From Vanrija pseudolonga (taxonomy: Eukaryota; Basidiomycota; Tremellomycetes; Trichosporonales; Trichosporonaceae), in the NCBI RefSeq assembly GCF_020906515.1, contig NC_085849.1, positions 4,650,001-4,714,000 of the forward strand: 64,000 nucleotides of DNA. The letters run 5' to 3'. The notes beneath the pieces are model-generated. The model did not search any database and had not been told where the DNA came from. It saw only the letters and a list, made by a program, of their open reading frames with translations. Positions 32,082-42,712 of the stretch are shown here, piece after piece (the first letter of the stretch is position 1; each line of letters opens with the position of its first letter). The position numbers were made by a program, and so were the translations under genes.

Positions 32082-34520
32082 ATGGTCTGCAACCTCCTCC
32101 AGCGGCTCGCCCTTGGAGCCTTGCTCCTCACCTCTCGTGTGCACGGACAGGACTCGACTTTGCCGTCGTCGTCGCAATCGCCTACGGTCACAGATGGACA
32201 ACCCAGTGGTAACGTAACTGATGGTGGAAACGTCACTGCCACTGCTGTGGACGGAGCTCCCCCCTCTGAGCCTACTGGCGAGCTGCCCGACTCGTCGAAA
32301 CCTGACCAGTACAAGCCCAACATCAACATGACCTATTGGCAACCAGCATATGACCCAACACTGGGCCTCTTCCCCGACCTTTGGTTCGAGGACAACCGCA
32401 CACTGTGGGACCAACGCCATGAATGGAACATGACGTACTCGCACGCTCCGCTCAACCTATCGTCTGGAGACCAAACTGCTCTGGGATCAGTCAAAGGAAC
32501 GTTCCGTGCCAACCCCAAACGACGCCCATGGGCAGTCAATAGCACCACCCCCGACCTTTCGTTCACCATTGCGCAAGAGTTCCACTTTGCAGGCACTCGA
32601 GCAATCCTCCGCGGCAAGTACACCAATGCCACCTGGGGCAACTCGAGTCAGCCGGCAATGGTCGTCTATGAGATGAATGTCGAGAAATACGACATCGGCC
32701 CAGACGGTCTCCAAATTCCGATCCATGTCCTAAACATGACTCAGCCATTCTCGGACGGTATCATCTGGGACTCGGGCGAGCTGGCATTTGGGTGCCACTC
32801 GTTCACGATCATGATGTATAGTGGAACAGTCGAGGTTGAGGGACTTGAAGTCCATACTGGTTTTGTGTCCGACTAGTGAGTTGAAGTCTACGGGACGGGC
32901 ATGACTGACGCCAGTGACACGCTGGACAAGGTGCCCAAGACTACCGTGCACGCGGTCGTGAACGGAACCCGCAACCCATTCTTCAACATCCAAGGAGGCT
33001 CAACCATTCGCAGTGAAGTGCTAGGCGACGGGTCGGCCGATGGAAGCACTGTGCAGTGGGACTCGCTCGACATCAACAGCACCATGACGTTCCAGACACC
33101 CCCCAACGCGACATACATGGTTGTGAATGGCACCATGGGCCCAGAGTATGCTCAGTTCAGCACCTTGATGGTTCCTATTCCTCCTGGAGCCCCACCCATT
33201 GCATACGGCCAAGATGGAGCCTACACTTTCTCGCCATATCGTAATCCCGGGACCCTCTATTACACGCCTCTGGACCCCAAGATCCAATACACCGTCTCAC
33301 TTGTGGGCGGCATCGCGCCGCTGCCGGCATCATCCAACCCTAATCAGGTTTCGCCGTGGCCAACAAATATACACAGCGTCACGTTCTGGGCTGGAACTTT
33401 GTGAGTTGGCTTTGCCTGGTGGTGGTCTTCTCATTGACGCTAGTTAGCCCTCCAAACGTAACATCAACCGGCAACTCGACCGACACGCCTGCCCACGGCG
33501 AGTCACGAGCCTCGCGAAATGGAAAGATCATCGGCGGAGCGGTAAGCAACCACATACCAACAGCAGAGCTGACAGCTCCCAGGTCGGTGGTGGCCTCGGC
33601 TTCCTCCTTATCCTAGGTCTCCTGGCATGGTGTTGCATCGGCCGCCGCAGGAAGCCGTAAGTGTCTGGCACCAGGCCTGTCGGACAATGCTAATGCGCCA
33701 GATCTCCTGTGATCTCTGATCCTACCCCGTTCGAGATTGACGGTACTCGGAACGACGGCGCAACCCGCGTTCCCTCGGATGACGACGACGAGTCGGCAGA
33801 CAAGGTGCCCGAAGAGCTCACTCCTGCCCAAGTCGCCAAGGCCCGCGAGGCGGGTTTCCTTGGTTCACGCGGTGGTGACGGCCCCGCCGCTGGACATGGC
33901 GTCAGCCACCGGTCTCGGAGGCTGGGGTATCTGCTGTCCCGTCCTCCGTTCTCGAGCGGGCCACAGCCGTTCCATTTTCACGCGGCCCCCCATCGGCGGT
34001 GCCTTCATCGGTGATGATTCCAAACATCGGCGGTCCCACAAGTGTCGCAGCCTCCTCATCCCTCGAGCCTGCTGATGCCGTCGACTCGCGCTTCTACTAT
34101 TCGGGTGGCGCAGGGTCGAGCACTGGAGGTGGCTCGAGCAGCGCGATGCTGTCGCCGACATCCACTCAAGTCAACGGCGTGGCAGTCAAAGATAGTGGAG
34201 GCCACGACACCACCGCCATCCTGGCCGCTCCCGTTCACGGTGGCAAGCGCATCCAGCAGGCCGAAGATGGCGGCACTGTCGACGATGACGGGAATGTGGT
34301 GATGATTCCCCCAAGCTACAACCCCTCGTGGGCTAGTCGCGGCGCCCTTGCCGACTCGGGCGCTGTGACCCGCATGGAAGGCAGCAGCGGTACTATCGCG
34401 CACGTTGCCATTGACCACGGTGCCGCCGCCGAGGAGGCTGACGAGGCGCCCGAGGCGCCCCCGCCCATCGTCGCCCCCCGCGCGTCCATCGACAGCGGGA
34501 CCTTTGGCCGTGCCATCTAG
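32082..34520 (+). CDS. family B type I membrane protein, member 4 (one frameshift in tail)
   Basis: Exons 32082-32875, 32915-33400, 33448-33541, 33583-33656 and 33702-34520; 755 residues in the family frame. Signal peptide ending HGQD, a stalk with N-glycosylation sequons (GNVTDGGNVTAT), module 1 (KPNINMTYWQPAYDP, GTVEVEGLEVHTGFVSD), module 2 (GDGSADGSTVQWDSLD, YMVVNGTMGPEY), helix VGGGLGFLLILGLLAWCC plus RRRKP, and a tail with DPTPFEID, LTPAQVAKAREAGFLGS and PPSY (34308-34319). In exon 5 a CCCC run (33882-33885) is one base short of the family frame. As written the protein would stop at 34014, keeping ectodomain and helix but losing the PPxY part of the tail. Sequence artefact or real tail truncation cannot be told here. 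Confidence 0.75.
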
Positions 34521-34986
34521 CTGTGGGACACCAGACCTCGCTGAGCGCGGCTGTAAAGTCTCCGTATTTCCGAGTCTTCATACAGCTTTGAACCCCCTAC
34601 TTTTGACGTTGGTAATGCACTGGCGAAATAATCCGAGACGCGGCGGACCAAGATCCAGCTGTGTGCCCACTTACCTGATGAGGATGTCCACCGAGCTTCT
34701 CAGAGTCCTGACAAGGTGGCGTTCGGAGCCTCGTCGGAGGCGATCACACGTGGAATCGAAGGCGGCCCCACGAGTTGGGTACCTTTGGTGTCACGACAAA
34801 GATGCAGCATTGCGCAGAGTGGACGCCACACCGCCGCCGCCGGAGCTATGATCCCCTCGTCGCAACCGTGACTACTGCTCGGCGTACGTATGGAGGAGTT
34901 GATCACCAGTGCATGAGACCGAAAGGATGTAGTCAACTTGCCCTCTTCACACTTGACATTCACTCTTGTTATCCACCGAGGCACCC
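34521..34986. other. intergenic region
   Basis: 3' flank of family B member 4, with a diverged copy of the 3' UTR element, and promoter of the multi-span protein at 34987. Confidence 0.4.
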
Positions 34987-35986
34987 ATGACATTCCTAAG
35001 GCCCCAACAGCAAGCTCCGAGTCGCTCCATCACCCTCGAACTTGTCGGTGACGCCTTGGTGCTCTTCGGGAGTATGGCATGTTGGGCTTTCGGATCAGCC
35101 GAAGCGTACTGGGCCAACAAGGCAACAATGAGGTGTAGGGCCATGCTGATGCATCGCTGACGACAGACCTGCCAGGCGGTGTTGGGTGGTTGAACTGGTG
35201 TGCAGCCACCGCAACTGTGCTCTTCATTCTAGGTGCTGTGGGGATTGCGGCGTTGCTCGTCTCCCTTGCAGTAAGTCCTATCGGAGAGTTCCTGTCCGAC
35301 AGTCAGAGCAGGGGGACCCAACCACGATTCAGATCACGGTCAGCCGCCGTCTTCTTATGCACACTGCCCATCCCGTGTGGTGTGGTGTTCGGAGTCGTCA
35401 GCCTCATCCGACGTTGGAAGTTCCAGGTAGCCGCACCTCCTGCAGGAGAGCGCTGACAGCCCAGGAATTTCTCCTCCGTCGATGTCTGCTCAACAGTTGG
35501 TCGGCTAGCACCCTGTCGGCAACCACTGCCTTCATGGCGGATGGAGGTTGGTTGGGATGCAAGGTGCCATTACTGACATCAGCGTGCCGGAGTGAATGGG
35601 TCAGGGATACTAGCAACGCGGTCGTCGGGACCATCTTTGTCGCAGCTTTCTCGGTGAGCTTGATCAGAGGATGGTCATTAACAGTGCAGTTCGTACTCAC
35701 AATCTCCTTCGTTGGTACTTGCCTGCGTCTGTCCCCGCCGGCTGCAATGAGTCTGGGGACGACGACCGACTCGTACACCCTCTCATCGCTCGGCGCCCCG
35801 CCGCCCCAACCCGGGGCGCTCTCCGATGCGCAGGTGCTCGCTGCTGCTCATCGCCGTCCACCTACTGTAATCGACTTTTCACGCTCCCCTTCGGACTTCA
35901 AGAGGTTTGTGAGGGATAGCACCGAGGATAAGAAGGGAGAGCAAACTAGCAGGAGTACGGCCACACCGTCCGAGTGGTGTGTTTAA
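34987..35986 (+). CDS. multi-span membrane protein, unrecognised
   Basis: Three exons, 34987-35134, 35167-35426 and 35465-35986, give 309 residues. The first join (donor GTAGGG, acceptor GACAG) was chosen because it keeps the second hydrophobic stretch in frame. Helices are predicted at about residues 17-37, 58-82 (ATATVLFILGAVGIAALLVSL), 106-127 (AAVFLCTLPIPCGVVFGVVSLI), 183-200 and 204-221 (LTVQFVLTISFVGTC), followed by a hydrophilic 85-residue tail, presumably cytosolic, with PPTVIDFSRSPSDFKRF and charged ends. The four or five helices with a tail recall fungal Sur7/PalI-like tetraspan proteins in shape only; I find no signature. It is in line with the family B array, 466 bases after it. 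Exon structure is less certain than for other genes. Confidence 0.55.
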
Positions 35987-36247
35987 GTTGGTGTTGGCGA
36001 CGAAGGGAATGCACATGGCAACCTGTGTATATCAAACATGTACCTATCATTCATGGTACAGGGCATGTGGACCGAACTGGTCAGGAATACCGCGCTTCAA
36101 ACCAATAGAACCAGTCTGTCGACGCCACATTGCGCCTCCTTGCTCGCACCACCAGTCAACCACCTCCCCCTTTGCCTTGTCCCCTTCCTGTCCCACCCCT
36201 TGCCCCAAGCAAAAGACTAGCCGGCATTCTCATGCCTACCTGTAGTA

Positions 36248-36340
36248 GGCCCTCGCCGGGATTTGAACCCAGGACCACTCCCATTGCTTAAGGTGCTTCA
36301 GCGCCCTAAGAGAGTATGATAGCCACTACACCACGAGAGC
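36248..36340 (-). tRNA. tRNA-Pro (anticodon AGG), intron-containing
   Basis: A 93-nt gene that folds into a standard cloverleaf: 7-bp acceptor stem GCTCTCG/CGAGGGC with C73, D arm TGGTGTAGTGGCTATCA, anticodon stem CTCTC/GGGAG with loop TT-AGG-G-T, 5-nt variable loop and T arm CTGGG-TTCAAAT-CCCGG. A 20-nt intron (36284-36303) sits at the canonical place, after position 37, and contains CCTTAAG that can pair with the anticodon loop. The loop TTAGGGT is that of eukaryotic proline tRNAs. The A and B boxes are intact. Confidence 0.9.
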
Positions 36341-36611
36341 CACGTTCCACGATTGTGCCTGAAAACACGTCCAGGCCACACAAGTCCGTGTCTGGTAACA
36401 CCTTGAGGTCAAAGCCGCTTCAAGTTCCTGCCGAGCAACGAGGCTGTCGTCGTGCACTCTTGGAACAGTTGGAGATGGAATGACATCGCGAAAACGTGAC
36501 AAGTAACACTATATATACACTGGCGGCCACGCCTTACACCTCGCGTCAGCCATATTTGATTAAACCACCCCTCCCAGTGACACAGAGCTCGAAACGCCAG
36601 TTTGTGCCCCG

Positions 36612-38659
36612 CTATCGCCCCGCGTCAATGGTCTGAACGCGGCTGTCACTGCCGTCCGACTCCGGGCGCTCCTTGTGGTCCGGGTCAACCGCAACAGTCG
36701 TGACCTTGGACGACTTCTTGTTGGGGTCCTCGATGGTTCCTCCGTACTCTTGCTCGTAGTACTCGTGGACCTCGGCCGAGAGGTCAGAGGTACGAGGACC
36801 AGTGAAGAAGGTCTTGCCGCCAACCTTGGGGAAGAACCAGTAGACGATGGCAAAGAGCCATGCTCCAGCCGACACGACGACGGCGTAGTTCATGCTGGCT
36901 CCGTCCGGGTTGGGGTCACCAGGGAAACAGAAGATGACAATGGCAAAGAGCATCCACAGCGAGGCGATGAGCGCCGTGATGCGACTCCAGCGACCGAGGT
37001 ACCAAGGGCCAGGTGTAAAGTGGTTCTCACCCCAGATGACACGAGCACCGATGGGGATGACGTAGGCGACGTAGAGACCCATCACGTTGAGGGCAAAGAT
37101 GGCGTTGATGGCAGCCTGGTTGACAGGGTCCGCAAAGCCAAGGAGACCAAGCGGGATAGCGCAGCCGACAACGAGCCATACAGTGCGGACCGGGGTCTCA
37201 GTCTTGGGGTCGACCTTGTACCAGAACTTGGAGAAGGGGAGGGCGCCATCACGAGCGAAGGCAAAAGCCTGGCGCGAGGCGGGGAGGATAAGCGAGGCGG
37301 TCATGCCCAACTGGGAGATGGCGATAAGGGACCAAACGGCGAGGGCACCCTTTGTGCCAAACGCCATCTGGTAGATGACGGCCAGGGGCTGGCCAATGGG
37401 GTCATCGTTGATGGCTTGGACGTCGGTGCCCATGCAGAGAGCAAAGATGATGAGGATGAGTGTGCCGAGCACACCGGCAGATCCGATAGCACCGATGATG
37501 GCAGCTGGAACGGCGGTGGCTGCATTCGAGGCCTCCTCGGAGATGGACACGGCACAGTCGAAGGATCCAATGGTCCAAACGGGTGCAAGCATCGAGAGCA
37601 AGAAGGTGAGGCCACTACCCCAGCCGTGAAGGTTGACCCAGCCGGTGAAGGTGAACTTGGCAGTGTTGAGATGTTTGCGACGCGCGATGGGCAGGCCGAT
37701 GATGGTCACCAAGGCAAGGATGAGGTTGAGGGCGGTGGCCGGGTTCTGCATGCGGGCAAACAGGGTCGTGAAGTAGGCGCAGTAGACGCCGCAGAAGATG
37801 AGGACGGCGCAGTAGAGCAAGAACGTCTGCCACATCTCGGGGCTGAAGCCAGGAGAACCCATCGACGCTGCTGCGAAGATGATGCCCTGGGCACCCCACG
37901 CGAGTGACGATGTGGCAGCGACATTACCCAGGAAGGAGTTGTCTGCGGCGTCAGCAACCCACCAAGGCTCTGCCACCTACATCCAACCAGCCATGCCAGG
38001 AAGTTGCGGTACTTGGGAGGGCTGAGGCGGTGGGTCCAGTAGTAGAGACCACCGGAAGTGGGCATTGAGGATGCGAGATCTCCCTATCAGAAGAATGTTG
38101 TTAGTGGCGGCACGTGGAGCCTCGGGCCTATCATTCAGGCTTTTCTCAACGCACCATGGCCAGACCGACCGTGCCAATCAGGACGGCGGCAACGACCCAG
38201 CCCCACACCATGCCGACGGGCCCTGCATTGTCAGCGTTGTCGTCGCAAGCATCAGGGCGATCACCACTCACCTCCATACGGCAGGTTGTAAAAGATGACA
38301 CTGGCAATGGACGGCACGACACCCATGATAGAGAACCTGTGCGTTTGTGTTAGCAAGTGATTCCTCATCAGAAGCAGGAGCACAGTGCTCGGAAACCTAG
38401 CATGCCCATGGGGCGCTGGGTGACTTCGAACTCGAGCGGACCCAGCCCTCGCCTAGGCCCGTGGAGCGACACCGTGAACCCGGGGTTTGACACCGAGCGA
38501 TACTCACGCGACACCAAATACCTCGAGGTTGGAGAAAGCGCGCTTCAGCTCGGGCTTGTAGCCCAAGTCCTCGAGACGAGCATCCTCGCGGGTGACAATG
38601 GTGCTCTGCCGCCTGTCCGTGGCCGACACGGGCGTCACAGGGGGGTCATCCGACTTCAT
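36612..38659 (-). CDS. APC-family amino acid/GABA permease
   Basis: Amino acid permease of the Uga4/Hnm1 (amino acid-choline transporter) type in the plasma membrane. Exons (minus strand): 38508-38659, 38272-38336, 38155-38222, 37981-38083, 36612-37942; 572 residues. Seen: LGYKPELKRAFSNLEVFGVAFSIMG (helix 1), SSMPTSGGLYYWTHRLSPPKYRNFLAWLVGYN (the PTSGG motif of helix 3, split by introns), SISEEASNAATAVPAAI, ILPASRQAFAFARDGALPFS and NAIFALNVMGLYVAYVIP. Twelve helices fit. The hydrophilic C-terminus (EVHEYYEQEYGG, lysine- and acid-rich end) is cytosolic. The first intron (38337-38507, 171 nt) is far longer than others in the window. The start was set at MKSDDPP; an in-frame ATG at 38740 would add 27 residues. 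Substrate is inferred only. Confidence 0.92.
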
Positions 38660-41044
38660 GATAGGGATCGTGATTGAGTGGAGGTGTTGCAGGGAGCGTG
38701 GAAGAGAGTTGACCGTCGCGGAAAGTGGCGAGATCAGCACGAAGCGGTGTGATGAAGGACACTGGATGGGGCGTGGGTGCTGTGGTGTGTTTGCGTGTGT
38801 TGGTCGAGTCGTTGCACTTCCAGAGTGGTGTTGTCCACCGGCCGAGTGGACTCTTATACGATTGTGCCGGCTGGGCAGGTCGGAATCCCGATGGGCGCGG
38901 CGCGGTCCAGCGTCATGTGGGCTGAGGCATAGGGGCTCGGAATTGGAGCCTGGTTTTGCGACGAGGGGGGGTGAAGGGGGGCAGGCGGGCGGGCGCGAGG
39001 CGCACGCGGACGATGCAGCAGCTGGGGCAGACGGGGCACTTGAGTGCTATCTGCGCAGCTGCCTCCTTGCCCCTGGGCATGCGCACTATGCATGGTGTCT
39101 GTGATACCGCCGCGGCATGGTATTGGTAGCGGTCCTGCTAGGAGCAACAACAATAAGGCCTGAATATGGCCTTGTGCGGGATCCCGCGTTCTTGGCTGTG
39201 CGGGCACCCGTGGGGGAGAGAGAAGGAGTCGTGGTGCGGTCCTCGTTCGGCTCGGCACGGCCAATCTCCTCACATCCGGTAAGCGGTAGGGGGAGGATCC
39301 ACTGCATGTTTAGAGACATGGTTAGGTCAGTGGCGCAGCAATCGCCCGCTCCTACTGCTACTTGGGCGCGGGCGGGCATGAGCTTCAGGGCCAAGACTGT
39401 GCGGGGCTACGTTCGGTATCTCGTAAGCGAGGTGCAAGGGTCCTTCTCGCATTCGGCACGGTCAGTACTACAGCAGGCAGCAGGTCAGCAGGCAGGCCCT
39501 AGTGGCGTCACTTATCAGGCGTAAACGCACGCTCAGCATCCTCTTCAGTGGGGAGGCTTATCACTCACCCCCAGATTAGCACAAGCATCGGGTTAACAGT
39601 TCAGCCATTGTTGATATCACCTGACACTGATGATCCACACTCTCGCTCGCTGGCCTGGTGCAGTGGGGTGGGTGGTGCAAGTGGCAATCGGTCGTCACGA
39701 GGTCATATGACCTTTGCCAGTCGGCCCTGGCCGCCGGCCAAACCCGGTTCTCGGTTCTGTTGTGCAGGCAGTGTACGACGATGGATGGCACGGTCGTGTC
39801 TTCTAGCCGACCGCATACACTCTGATCTGTGCGCAGTTATCGGGCGCCATTGTCTCCAGCATGGTCCCAATCATACCAAAGGAGACGTCAGCAGCAACAG
39901 GATCCATTCATTGTTGTGGGGAACATGCCTCGGCAATCTCTAGGCGAGGCTATCTTGGTAGCTACTGCTGGTCGGCCAGTGATAGCAGTCCAGTTTGCCA
40001 ACACGCCTCCTCAAGGCCCTTTGATTCAGCCTCTTCCTATCGTGATAGCCGACGAATGGCATTGTCATGACCCCACCGTGAAATCTAGCTGCAGCTGAGT
40101 ATAGATTGGAGCCAGGCTGAGATCTCTCGCGACTCTGGCCCTTGGCCCGCACGTCCACTTTGCCCGAGCCTCAGCTCAACAGGTCTGAGATCCGGCAAGC
40201 GGCACGCCTGTTCAAAGCCCGTAGCGGGGCGAGATCACCATGAGTCGTTCTCGTGCCCCGGCCCTTGCTGGAGTGCGAGCTGCAAATAGACGGTGCAGTG
40301 TCGAGGCCCGTGACCACATGAAACGCGCGCCGGGCGGACGGTCTGACCGCGTCGTAACTCGACACGAGCGTCGCATGTGCACGAGGTCGTTGTCGCTTTG
40401 TTCTCCGTCGGGCAATCAGCGAGGATGGCGGACCTCCGAAGTCATGCGAGCGCACGCCCTCATGCCCTTGGAGCTACATACTTCAATCAGGCGCCCGTGT
40501 CAATCACAGACGCCTCTGTCCACAAAATTTCAGTTACAGCATTGCTGAGGGAGGTCGACGCCCTCCTACTGCAATTACGCCCTCCCACTGTCATGCCAAG
40601 ACGGTCTCGAACGGACTGGACGAGGCATTGACGCAACTGGTTCAAAATCGAGGCCTTGTGCCGAGCTGGCTGCCAGAGTCGAGCACCGGCGATCAACTTA
40701 ACCCACGTTATGTGCTCGGCGGCGTTTGTGTAATGCTGCGGTGGTGGAGCCACTAGCCGAGGCTATGGCCAGTCCCGAAGTGAGACAATGCGGTGAGTCG
40801 ACTGTGGTGGTACAGTGCCAAGCAGACCTTTTGCCCGCCTTCCAACGCGCTTTTGAAGTCACAACACCACGTTTGGTCAGTCGAACGATATGTGGCACGC
40901 ACACGGGAGGTCCCCTTTGCATGTCAAAGAAGTCATGTTATTACAACTTGTCCTCCTTATCCAGACCTCGCGTGCACCCAAGAGTGTCCCGGACGGTCCC
41001 TATTACGATTGCTGCTAGACTCGCGCTTCTCTCCCTCTCCCCTC
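38660..41044. other. long intergenic region, 2.4 kb
   Basis: Promoter of the APC permease at its left end and downstream flank of the Dal5-like gene at its right end. Scattered short open frames on both strands lack helices, signal peptides or splice-linked partners. No RNA gene or repeat recognised. Confidence 0.4.
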
Positions 41045-42712
41045 TTAGTACTGGTAACGGAAGTCGGGGTTGCCCTCGATGACACAGAGGCCCTGGTCGG
41101 CCTGCTTGTTCTTCCACATCATCCAGAAGCGAAGGCAGATGACGGCGATAACGTTGGCGGCGTTCATGGCGAGCGTGAGGTAGATGCCCGAGGGGTAGCC
41201 CTTGACGGCCTCCTTCTCCTGGAAGGCGACCGAGGCGATGATACCTCCGACGCCGCCAAAGGCGATGATGAGGGCCGAGGCGTAACCACGCTTGGACTGG
41301 GCACGGATGGCAGTCTGCGACCACGAGACAACGAGGGGGAGAAACGAGTTGGAGCCACCGATGGCGAGGAAGATGCCGGCGTAGCGAGCGGCCTTCTTCT
41401 TGGGGTCGATGTGCGAGTACATGGCCGTGCCGACGATCAGGCAGCAGATGTTGAAGACGATGGCGTACGCGCGAGCACCCTTGACCTTGTCGGCCACCAG
41501 GGCGCTGCTGACTGCGGGGAACAGGCACCAAACGTAGGGTGGCACGACGAGGAGCTGCGACATCATGTTGGAGAAGCCCATGGTAGCAAGAATACGGGGA
41601 AGGAAGTAGGCCAGCGAGTAAGAGGCGACGGTACCACACATGAACATGTAGGCGAAGAGCCAGAGCTTGAGGGTGCCGAGGTAAGAGACGAGCTTGGCGC
41701 CAGTCATGGGGTCGACGATGGCATCGGCACGGTCACGCTGGATGCGGGTGATGACGAGCTCCTTCTGCTGCTCAGAGAGGAAAGTGGCCTTGTCGGGGAA
41801 GTCGACAAGGAAGAGGAGCGAGAGGAGTCCGATACCGATAGTGATGATACCCTGGACAATGAAGATCCACGTCCAACCGGCGTGTCCGTTCCTGCCGTTA
41901 AGGGTCGAGAGACCGTAGGCCATGGCGGCGCCGAAACCGGAGACGGTGACCGACAAGATGTAGAAGGTGGACATGCGGACGGCCATGGAGCGACGGGGGT
42001 ACCAACAGGCGATCAGGTAGGCGGCACCGGGGAAGAGAGTAGCCTCAAAGACACCGAGAAGGGCACGGAGACCGGCGAGCGTCTGCCAGTTCTTGGAAAA
42101 GCCGATGCACACGGTGACGACGCCCCAGAGGATGGTGGCAATGCCAAGCCACCAGCGGGCACCAAACTTGCGGAGACCAATCTGGGACTAGGCGACGTGT
42201 CAACAAACGAACTTGTCAAGTGACCGCAATGACGGCCCATTGTCGGCGCGGAACCAAGTCGACCATTGACGGCCCGGCTCCACGCCCACTTGGACCGCCC
42301 CACCAATGACGAAGGAGCGGTTGGAGCTCTCCAGCGACGGCCTACTCACGGGAATCTCCAGAATGATGTAAGGGACGAAGAAGACCAAGGTGGCGATAGA
42401 GAAGCGTTGGCCAACACCGAGTTGGAGATCCTTCTGCATCCTGAGCCCATTGGCCTGGCGAGCGAGACCAAGGTTGGTACGGTCGATGAGCGAGATGCAG
42501 TACATCAACGAGAGGACGGGGACGAGGCGGAAGTCGACCTTGCGCATGGTGCTGCGGACAAAGGCGGGGTCGAAGCCCTCGTCAATGTTCTGGTGCATGA
42601 CATGCTCCTCGCCAGAGAACTCGGGGGAGGGAGGAGTGTGAGACTCCTTGGGGTTGAGGTCGACATGAGCCAACTCCCTCTTCTCGGAGTTTGGGGAGTT
42701 GTCGAGAACCAT
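41045..42712 (-). CDS. MFS anion:cation symporter, Dal5-like (allantoate/organic acid permease)
   Basis: Two exons, 42350-42712 and 41045-42187, give 501 residues. The protein has the pattern of the fungal Dal5/Tna1 group: a hydrophilic N-terminus with FDPAFVRSTMRKVDFRLVPVLSLMYCISLIDRTNLGLARQ in helix 1, then GLRALLGVFEATLFPGAAYLIACWYPRRSMAVRMSTF (helices 4-5), GWTWIFIVQGIITI and a second bundle with FGGVGGIIASVAF. Twelve helices fit. Members carry allantoate, ureidosuccinate, nicotinate, pantothenate or related acids by proton symport; which one here is unknown. The 162-nt intron after exon 1 is long for this genome. The ATG (42710-42712) starts MVLDNSPNSEKREL. Given the purine permease and other nitrogen carriers nearby, an allantoate-type role is plausible but not shown. 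Confidence 0.92.

Noticed and set aside
33842-33926. An extra intron in exon 5 of family B member 4 to explain the frame change
   Set aside because: Every GT donor in reach leaves the wrong phase for the AG at the end of GGCGTCAG, so splicing cannot restore the family frame.
36675-37907. 410-codon open frame on the plus strand across the APC permease
   Set aside because: Antisense shadow of the permease, Glu/Asp/Gly/Arg-rich and without structure.
40793-42223. 476-codon open frame on the plus strand across the Dal5-like gene
   Set aside because: It is the antisense shadow of a clear transporter; acidic, repetitive composition with no domain.
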